From an uncultured Coriobacteriaceae bacterium (GTDB lineage: Bacteria; Actinomycetota; Coriobacteriia; Coriobacteriales; Atopobiaceae): DNA of 9,370 nt. Of the stretch, positions 4,652 through 9,370 are shown in pieces; the stretch's first letter is position 1; every line of letters begins with the position of its first letter. The stretch is taken from assembly GCA_900544655.1 (NCBI GenBank), contig UQWE01000047.1, forward strand, positions 1 to 9,370. Direction: 5' to 3'. The position numbers and the translations under genes were made by a program. The notes under the pieces were generated by a model. It was not told the origin of the DNA and ran no database searches. It worked only from the letters and a program-made list of their open reading frames with translations.

Positions 4652-6052
4652 ATGGACGAGATCGTGTATGACGCAGCGCCGTCACCGGCTGCGTTCGCCT
4701 CTATCAAGACCATGCCCTCAGACGTCGCTGCGGAGCGTTCCGTTCTCTCCGCAATGCTCCTCTCGCCCGAGGTGCTTGAGAACGCCCTTGTCGAACTCAC
4801 GGAGGAAGACTTCTTCCTCGACGCAAACCGCATCATCTTCTCCGCCATGCGGACGATGTTCGAGCGCAGCAACCCGGTTGACCCCATCTCCCTCGCAGAC
4901 TATCTCACGTCGACCGGCGAACTTGAGCGCGCTGGCGGTCTGCCTGCCCTCGCGCGCCTTGGCGAGGATTCCTTCTCCATCGCGAGTTGGCGCCACCATG
5001 CGGAGATGCTTCACCGCGACTCGACGCTCCGCCTGATGATTGATGCCTCGGCCAAGATCGCGACGCTCGCCGCCAATGCGCCGGAGGACACCAAGGAGGT
5101 CGTCGACAGCGCAGAGAAGATGCTGCTCGACGTCACCAATCGCGACATCAAGACGAGCTACGTCAAGATCGAGGACGCGATGGTGTCCCTTTATGACGAG
5201 CTCTCGCGCCTCTCGCAGGTTGGTAACGAGGCGGTTGGCATCCAGACGGGCTTCCCCGCGATGGATCGCATGTTCCTCGGCCTCCGCGCTGGCCAGATGA
5301 TTGTCGTCGGTGCTCGCCCTGGCGTCGGCAAGACGTCGTTCGCTCTTAACCTCGCCGTTCAAATGGCGCAGGGAGGCGCGTGCGTCTGCTTCTTCTCCCT
5401 CGAGATGAGCTCCGAGGAAATCGCCCAGCGCCTGCTCTCCACCTATTCGCAGGTGCCCCTCCAGAACATCCGCTCCGGCAAGATCGCGCCCGAGCAGTGG
5501 AACGACATCCTCCAGGCCACGCAAGACCTCTCGCAGCTCGACCTGTTGATCGATGACACCCCCGGTACCACGGTGACCGAGGTGCGCGCCAAGGCCCGCC
5601 GCATGCTCCGTAACAAGGAGAAGGGCGTCGTCATCCTCGACTACCTGCAGCTCGTCTCGCCTCCGCCCAACCGCCGTGCGGACTCGCGTGCGACGGAGGT
5701 CTCCGAGATGAGCCGTGGCATCAAGATTATGGCCAAGGACCTCGGCATTCCAGTCATCGCGCTGTCTCAGCTCTCGCGTAAGAACGAGGACCGCACGGGC
5801 CACCACGGCAAGCGCCCCCAGCTGTCTGACCTTCGCGAATCGGGCTCCATCGAGCAGGACGCGGACATCGTCATCCTGCTCGACCGTTCGATGACGGAGG
5901 ACGAGGGCGCTCGTGAGGACCGCCCGGACTACGGCATCACGCAGTTCGTCGTCGCCAAGAACCGTTCCGGCCCCCTTGGCATCATCGACATGGCCTTCTT
6001 CGCCGAGAAGACCAAGTTCCTCGAGGTCGACACCCACCACGACGACGTGTAG
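4652..6052 (+). CDS. dnaB: Replicative DNA helicase DnaB
   Basis: A 466-residue protein of normal DnaB length: the hexameric 5'-3' helicase that unwinds the replication fork and binds primase. The N-terminal domain (about residues 20-125) begins SDVAAERSVLSAMLLSPEVL and includes EEDFFLDANRIIFSAM. After a linker the RecA-like domain carries Walker A GARPGVGKTS (220-229, with K227 and T228), then FFSLEMSSEE, Walker B with ILDYLQLV (D330), the LSQLSRKNE segment, DLRESGSIEQDAD, and VAKNRSGPLG near the end. No intein interrupts these motifs, a common insertion point in dnaB. ATG 4652 follows GGGGAGG (4642-4648) by 3 bases, a rather tight spacing; an internal ATG at 4711 is possible but would trim the N-terminus just before the conserved VAAERS. 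The gene is alone between the AT-rich gap and its own terminator. Confidence 0.97.
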   Translation: MDEIVYDAAPSPAAFASIKTMPSDVAAERSVLSAMLLSPEVLENALVELTEEDFFLDANRIIFSAMRTMFERSNPVDPISLADYLTSTGELERAGGLPALARLGEDSFSIASWRHHAEMLHRDSTLRLMIDASAKIATLAANAPEDTKEVVDSAEKMLLDVTNRDIKTSYVKIEDAMVSLYDELSRLSQVGNEAVGIQTGFPAMDRMFLGLRAGQMIVVGARPGVGKTSFALNLAVQMAQGGACVCFFSLEMSSEEIAQRLLSTYSQVPLQNIRSGKIAPEQWNDILQATQDLSQLDLLIDDTPGTTVTEVRAKARRMLRNKEKGVVILDYLQLVSPPPNRRADSRATEVSEMSRGIKIMAKDLGIPVIALSQLSRKNEDRTGHHGKRPQLSDLRESGSIEQDADIVILLDRSMTEDEGAREDRPDYGITQFVVAKNRSGPLGIIDMAFFAEKTKFLEVDTHHDDV

Positions 6053-6055
6053 AAG

Positions 6056-6083
6056 AAGGGCCCCGCTTAGCTGGGGTCCTTTT
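6056..6083 (+). terminator. Intrinsic terminator after dnaB
   Basis: AAGGGCCCC (6056-6064) pairs with GGGGTCCTT (6073-6081) with one G-T wobble and an 8-base loop GCTTAGCT. The T-run is short (6080-6083). It begins 3 bases after the dnaB TAG stop. It is weaker than the other terminators in the window, so some read-through into purA is possible. Confidence 0.8.
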
Positions 6084-6089
6084 CTGTCG

Positions 6090-6111
6090 TATACTTAGCA
6101 AGTTGGCTAAG
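6090..6111 (+). promoter_or_regulatory. purA promoter -10 with overlapping inverted repeat
   Basis: TATACT (6090-6095) is a good -10 placed 37 bases before the purA ATG. The -35 position at 17 bases (6067-6072, TTAGCT) falls in the loop of the dnaB terminator and is weak. CTTAGC (6094-6099) and GCTAAG (6106-6111) form a 6-bp inverted repeat with a 6-base spacer over the end of the -10 and the predicted start site. A third CTTAGC copy is at 6066-6071. The repeat could be an operator or a 5' RNA hairpin; neither role is shown. Confidence 0.5.
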
Positions 6112-6132
6112 CCGTAAGAGAAGGAGCTCTTC

Positions 6133-7419
6133 ATGTCGGCAACTGTTCTGGTTGGTTCCCAGTGGGGCGACGAAGGCAAGGGTAAGGTCACCGACCTCGT
6201 CTCCGGTGATTTTGATTGCGTCTGCCGCTACCAGGGTGGCGCGAACGCCGGTCATACGGTTATCGCCAACGGCCACAAGCTCGCGCTTCACCAGATCCCC
6301 TCTGGCGTCATGTATGATGGCGTCCTGTCCGTCATCGGCAACGGCTGCATTGTCGACCCCTCCGTCATGCTCGAGGAGCTCGACACGCTCCAGGGCCAGG
6401 GCATCGACTGCGCTGGTCTGCGCGTCTCCGGCAATGCCCACATCGTCATGCCCTACCATAAGGACCTCGACGGTGCCCACGAGAAGAAGCTCGGCAAGAA
6501 CCTCATCGGCACCACCAAGCGCGGCGTCGGTCCCTGCTACATGGACAAGATGAACCGCACCGGTCTTCGCGTCCAGGACATGCTCGACGAGAAGATCTTC
6601 CGTGAGAAGCTCGAGGCTGCCCTCGAGTACACGAACCCGATCCTCGAGAAGGTCTATGAGCTGCCCACCTACACCGTCGAGCAGATCTGCGAGACCTACC
6701 TCCCGTATGCCGAGCGCATCCGCCCCTACATCATCGAGAGCTCCAAGTTCCTCAACGAGCTCCTCGCTGACGGCAAGAACATCCTGTTCGAGGGCGCCCA
6801 GGCCACGATGCTCGACATCGACCACGGCACCTACCCGTTCGTGACCTCCTCCAACTGCACCGCCGGCGGCGCCGTCACCGGTTCGGGCGTTGGTCCCACC
6901 AACATCGACCGCGTCCTCGGCATTGCCAAGGCCTACCTCACGCGCGTTGGCTCTGGCCCGTTCCCCACGGAGCTTTCCGAGGACGCGGGCGTCGGCAAGT
7001 ACCTTCTCGAGAAGGGTCACGAGTATGGTGTGACCACCGGCCGCAAGCGTCGTTGCGGTTGGTATGACGCCGTCGTCGTCAACTACGCCGCCCGCGTCAA
7101 CGGCCTGACGGACCTCGCGATCACCAAGCTCGATGTCCTCGGCGGCCTCGACACCATCAAGATCTGCACCGCCTACGAGTGCGATGGCGTCGAGTACACC
7201 ACCGTCCCCGAGCACCAGAGCGTCTTCTATCACGCTAAGCCCAAGTACATCGAGGTTCCCGGTTGGCAGGAGGACATCTCCGGCTGCCGCAGCTTCTATG
7301 ACCTGCCGCGCGAGGCCAAGGATTACATCGACCTCATCGAGCAGCTCTCCGGCGTGAGGGTTTCCCTCATCGCCGTTGGCCCCGATCGCGAGCAGACGAT
7401 CAACCGCCACTGGAAGTAA
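6133..7419 (+). CDS. purA: Adenylosuccinate synthetase
   Basis: A 428-residue protein, normal length for PurA, which joins IMP and aspartate using GTP to make adenylosuccinate, the first committed step to AMP, in the cytoplasm. The N-terminal signature QWGDEGKGK (residues 10-18) carries the catalytic D13, and GGANAGHT (35-42) the catalytic H41. GTTKRGVGPCYMDK (126-139) is the second signature, involved in IMP binding. SNCTAGGAVTGSG and VTTGRKRRCGWYD follow, and ITKLDVL (about 330-336) is the guanine-binding motif. ATG 6133 follows AAGGAG (6121-6126) by 6 bases. It has its own -10 element and a strong terminator, so it is probably monocistronic, although purD lies one gene downstream. The codon choice, strongly C-ending, suggests high expression. 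Confidence 0.98.
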   Translation: MSATVLVGSQWGDEGKGKVTDLVSGDFDCVCRYQGGANAGHTVIANGHKLALHQIPSGVMYDGVLSVIGNGCIVDPSVMLEELDTLQGQGIDCAGLRVSGNAHIVMPYHKDLDGAHEKKLGKNLIGTTKRGVGPCYMDKMNRTGLRVQDMLDEKIFREKLEAALEYTNPILEKVYELPTYTVEQICETYLPYAERIRPYIIESSKFLNELLADGKNILFEGAQATMLDIDHGTYPFVTSSNCTAGGAVTGSGVGPTNIDRVLGIAKAYLTRVGSGPFPTELSEDAGVGKYLLEKGHEYGVTTGRKRRCGWYDAVVVNYAARVNGLTDLAITKLDVLGGLDTIKICTAYECDGVEYTTVPEHQSVFYHAKPKYIEVPGWQEDISGCRSFYDLPREAKDYIDLIEQLSGVRVSLIAVGPDREQTINRHWK

Positions 7420-7426
7420 GCATTCC

Positions 7427-7456
7427 GGGCCCGCCAATCGTGGCGGGCCCTTTTTT
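7427..7456 (+). terminator. Intrinsic terminator after purA
   Basis: GGGCCCGCCA (7427-7436), loop ATCG, TGGCGGGCCC (7441-7450) form a perfect 10-bp stem followed by six T (7451-7456). It starts 8 bases after the purA TAA stop. Confidence 0.95.
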
Positions 7457-7519
7457 ATGTAAACACCGGACAGCGAGCCTCAGTGCCGTCACTCGACCGC
7501 GCCGCTCGGCCCGGTAGAC

Positions 7520-7544
7520 GGAAAGGACCAGCATGGACCACTAG
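7520..7544 (+). other. Ribosome binding site and four-codon start ORF interrupted by TAG, ahead of degV
   Basis: GGAAAGGA (7520-7527) is a good ribosome binding site 5 bases before ATG 7533. The reading frame from this ATG is Met-Asp-His-TAG (7533-7544), then continues in frame as Phe-Glu-Ile-Val-Thr-Asp-Ser-Thr into degV. This is where a normal degV start is expected. Either it is a nonsense mutation or sequence error in the degV start, or a minimal upstream ORF from which ribosomes reinitiate. Confidence 0.7.
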
Positions 7545-7553
7545 TTCGAGATT

Positions 7554-8405
7554 GTGACCGACAGCACGTGCGACCTCCCCGTTGAGGAGCTTGCCGAGCT
7601 CGGTGTCGAGATGGTTCCTCTGCACGTCTTCGTTGGTGACGGTTGCTACCTCGACCAGATCGAGATCAAGCCCAAGGAGTTCTACGCCAAGATGGCGGCG
7701 GCGGAAGAGCTGCCGCACAGCTCCCAGCCGTCCCCCTCGGCCTTTGCCACTGCCTTTGCGAAGCTTGCCGAGGAGGGTGCCAAGCAGGTTCTGTCCATCC
7801 ACATCTCCGGCGCGCTTTCCGGAACCGCGAACTCGGCCGCGCTTGCCGCTCAGGACAGCCCCGTGCCCGTCTGCGTGTGGGACACCAAGATCGGAACGTC
7901 CATGCAGGGTATTTACATCAAGGAGGCTTGCCACATGCGTGACGCCGGCGAGACCCTTGAGGTAACCCTTGCCCATCTCGAGAAGCTACGCGAGCAGTCC
8001 TCTCTCGTCTTTGTGCTCGACACGCTCGAGAACATCGTCAAGAACGGCCGCTGCTCCCGCGCCAAGGGCCTTATGAGCGCGGTTCTCAACATCAAGGCCG
8101 TCCTCCACGTCACTGACGAGGGCGCCCTCGAGCCCATCGCCAAGGGTCGCGGCATGCAGCGCGTGTACCAGGACCTTGCGAAGATCGTCGAAGCCAAGTA
8201 TGGCGCTGGCGCTAGGCTCACCGCGGCTTTTGCCACCTCTGACAACGAGGAGGGTTGCAAGGAGTGCCTCGAAGCCATCGAGAAGCGCGGCATCACCGTC
8301 GACCTCCAGGGCACTTACAGCGCCGGCCCGGTCATCTCGACGCACACCGGCATCGGCCTCGTGGCGTTCTCCTGCGTTCCCACCGAGATGCTGTATCGCG
8401 GCTAA
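7554..8405 (+). CDS. degV: DegV family fatty-acid-binding protein, N-terminus interrupted by TAG
   Basis: A 283-codon frame coding a DegV protein, cytoplasmic; studied relatives (FakB) bind a fatty acid and present it to the kinase FakA for phospholipid synthesis. Seen motifs: TDSTCDLP (residues 2-9), SSQPSPSAF (56-64), HISGALSGTANSA (83-95), TLENIVKNGRCS (157-168) and GPVISTHTGIG (258-268), all typical. The first possible start after the stop is GTG 7554, with only a weak GAG upstream. The better start, ATG 7533, has a good ribosome binding site, but its frame meets TAG at 7542 before Phe-Glu-Ile-Val, the expected first beta strand. The rest of the frame is intact with normal codon use, so the gene does not look decayed. 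Start from GTG would lose three residues of the first strand. No fakA neighbour is in view. TAG also ends four other genes here, which argues against reassignment. Confidence 0.88.
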   Translation: MTDSTCDLPVEELAELGVEMVPLHVFVGDGCYLDQIEIKPKEFYAKMAAAEELPHSSQPSPSAFATAFAKLAEEGAKQVLSIHISGALSGTANSAALAAQDSPVPVCVWDTKIGTSMQGIYIKEACHMRDAGETLEVTLAHLEKLREQSSLVFVLDTLENIVKNGRCSRAKGLMSAVLNIKAVLHVTDEGALEPIAKGRGMQRVYQDLAKIVEAKYGAGARLTAAFATSDNEEGCKECLEAIEKRGITVDLQGTYSAGPVISTHTGIGLVAFSCVPTEMLYRG

Positions 8406-8466
8406 CGTAACAAGACAGGCTAGAAATGGAGCGGCCGGGGCTATGTACCCGGCCGTTCGCGTTACG
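8406..8466 (+). terminator. Nested hairpin between degV and purD, weak terminator at best
   Basis: CGGCCGGG (8432-8439) and CCCGGCCG (8448-8455) form a perfect 8-bp stem with an 8-base loop. Around it CGTAAC (8406-8411) and GTTACG (8461-8466) are a perfect 6-bp inverted pair, starting directly after the degV stop. TTCGCG rather than a T-run follows the inner stem, so efficient intrinsic termination is unlikely; degV and purD may be co-transcribed in part. Confidence 0.5.
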
Positions 8467-8505
8467 ATAAGAGAGTTGGAATACTTACCAGGAAAGAGGA
8501 GCCCC

Positions 8506-9370
8506 ATGTCCGGTACTGACACGATCGACATCCTGCTACTTGGTGCTGGCGGTCGCGAGCACGCGATGCTTCGCAAGGTCGCCGAGAGCCCGCGCGCGGG
8601 CAAGATCTGGGCGGCCCCCGGCAACGGCGGCATCCTCGCCGAGGCCGAGCTTGCGAACATCGACCAGAACGACCCAGCCGCCGTCGCCGGCTTTGCAGCC
8701 GAGCACGGCATCGGTCTCGTCGTGATTGGCCCCGAGGCTCCGCTCGTCTCCGGTGTTGCTGACGCCGTCCGCGCTGCGGGCGTCGCTTGCTTTGGCCCAT
8801 CTGGCGAGGCGGCCCAGATGGAGGGGTCGAAGGTCTTCGCCAAGGAGGTCATGGAGCGCGCCGGTGTCCCCACCGCCCGCTACAAGAGCTTCACCGAGGC
8901 CGCTCCCGCCGAGGAGTACGTCCGCGAGCTCAACGGCCCCTGCGTCGTGAAGGCCGACGGCCTCGCTGCCGGCAAGGGCGTCATCGTCGCCCAGACGGTC
9001 GAGGAGGCCCTCGAGGGCATTCGCGAGTGCTTCTCCGGCACCTTTGGCGAGGCTGGTTCGACCGTCGTCGTCGAAGAGATGCTGAAGGGCCCCGAGTGCT
9101 CCCTGCTTGCCCTCACTGACGGAACGACCGTCATCCCGCTCGCGAGCTCCCAGGACCACAAGCGCGCCCTCGAGGGTGACCTCGGCCCCAACACGGGCGG
9201 CATGGGCGTCTACTCCCCGGTGCCGTTCGTGACGCCCGAGGAGCACGAGGCCATGGTCGACATCGAGCGCCGCGTCGTCGCCCAGCTCAAGGCCGATGGC
9301 ATCAACTACTCCGGCTGCCTCTACGGCGGGTTCCTGCTCCCGCAAGACGGCCCCGAGGGTCGGTCACGCC
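8506..9370 (+). CDS. purD: Phosphoribosylamine-glycine ligase (GAR synthetase), 5' part
   Basis: The first 288 codons of PurD, cut by the right edge; full-length proteins are about 420-430 residues. PurD joins 5-phosphoribosylamine and glycine with ATP, step 2 of de novo purine synthesis, in the cytoplasm. The N-domain has LLLGAGGREHAM (10-21) and APGNGG (37-42). IGPEAPLVSG (74-83) and CFGPSGEAAQMEGSK (95-109) follow. The ATP-grasp region has VVKADGLAAGKGVIVA (147-162), VVEEMLKGPECS (188-199), SSQDHKRALEGD (214-225) and GPNTGGMGVYSP (227-238). ATG 8506 lies 4 bases after GAGGAG (8496-8501). The last six residues in view do not yet show the usual KVLEFN-type strand, and the family signature with RFGDPE would lie beyond the window. 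No strong separate promoter is seen; TACGAT (8463-8468) is a weak -10 candidate. Confidence 0.96.
   Translation, partial: MSGTDTIDILLLGAGGREHAMLRKVAESPRAGKIWAAPGNGGILAEAELANIDQNDPAAVAGFAAEHGIGLVVIGPEAPLVSGVADAVRAAGVACFGPSGEAAQMEGSKVFAKEVMERAGVPTARYKSFTEAAPAEEYVRELNGPCVVKADGLAAGKGVIVAQTVEEALEGIRECFSGTFGEAGSTVVVEEMLKGPECSLLALTDGTTVIPLASSQDHKRALEGDLGPNTGGMGVYSPVPFVTPEEHEAMVDIERRVVAQLKADGINYSGCLYGGFLLPQDGPEGRSR

Noticed and set aside
4718..6040. Long minus-strand frame (440 codons) opposite dnaB
   Set aside because: An antisense shadow of dnaB, whose motifs are complete on the plus strand.
6067..7437. Long minus-strand frame (456 codons) opposite purA
   Set aside because: An antisense shadow of purA created by codon bias; it begins inside the purA terminator.
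7540..7545. ACTAGT restriction-type hexamer containing the degV TAG, hinting at a cloning scar
   Set aside because: A six-base site occurs by chance, and the surrounding sequence is natural genome sequence with no vector-like content.
8536..9345. Minus-strand frame (269 codons) at the right edge
   Set aside because: Opposite purD, which has a full set of family motifs on the plus strand.

Overview
The window reads as a slice of core chromosome from a high-G+C Gram-positive bacterium, most likely an actinobacterium of the Coriobacteriia type (Olsenella, Collinsella, Atopobium and relatives). This assignment is inference from gene order, protein flavour (Cys-type S18, DegV, a DUF4013-like membrane protein with a Pro/Gln/Ala tail) and codon bias, not from a database search. 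All genes lie on the + strand. I found no mobile element, CRISPR array, rRNA gene or evident foreign gene cassette.

Layout. Positions 1-352 hold no convincing gene: a perfect hairpin near the left edge, and a promoter leading into two tRNA-Ser genes (anticodons GGA and CGA, both with encoded CCA) that end at a strong intrinsic terminator. A promoter nested against that terminator precedes a multi-pass membrane protein with a repetitive Pro/Ala/Gln/Thr-rich tail, again closed by a strong terminator. After a 387-base gap with an extended -10 promoter and a structured leader comes the classical ribosomal/replication operon rpsF-ssb-rpsR-rplI, which ends in a cluster of three hairpins, the last a textbook terminator. 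A relatively AT-rich gap of about 490 bases (hand count about 44% G+C over 4261-4500) precedes dnaB. After dnaB come purA (own promoter and terminator), degV, and the first 288 codons of purD, which runs off the right edge.

Functionally the window combines translation (tRNA-Ser, S6, S18, L9), replication (SSB, DnaB) and purine synthesis: PurD at step 2 of the de novo pathway, PurA at the first committed step from IMP to AMP. DegV is a fatty-acid-binding protein that supplies acyl chains for phospholipid synthesis in other Gram-positives. Most units are separated by strong terminators, so transcription seems to be compartmentalised despite the shared orientation.

I see no new multi-gene system. 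The most notable anomaly is degV: the ATG that sits correctly behind a good ribosome binding site is followed by an in-frame TAG at codon 4, before the conserved N-terminus. Secondary points are an inverted repeat over the purA promoter/start region, structured RNA around rpsF and between ssb and rpsR, an acidic tail on L9, and the AT-rich gap before dnaB.
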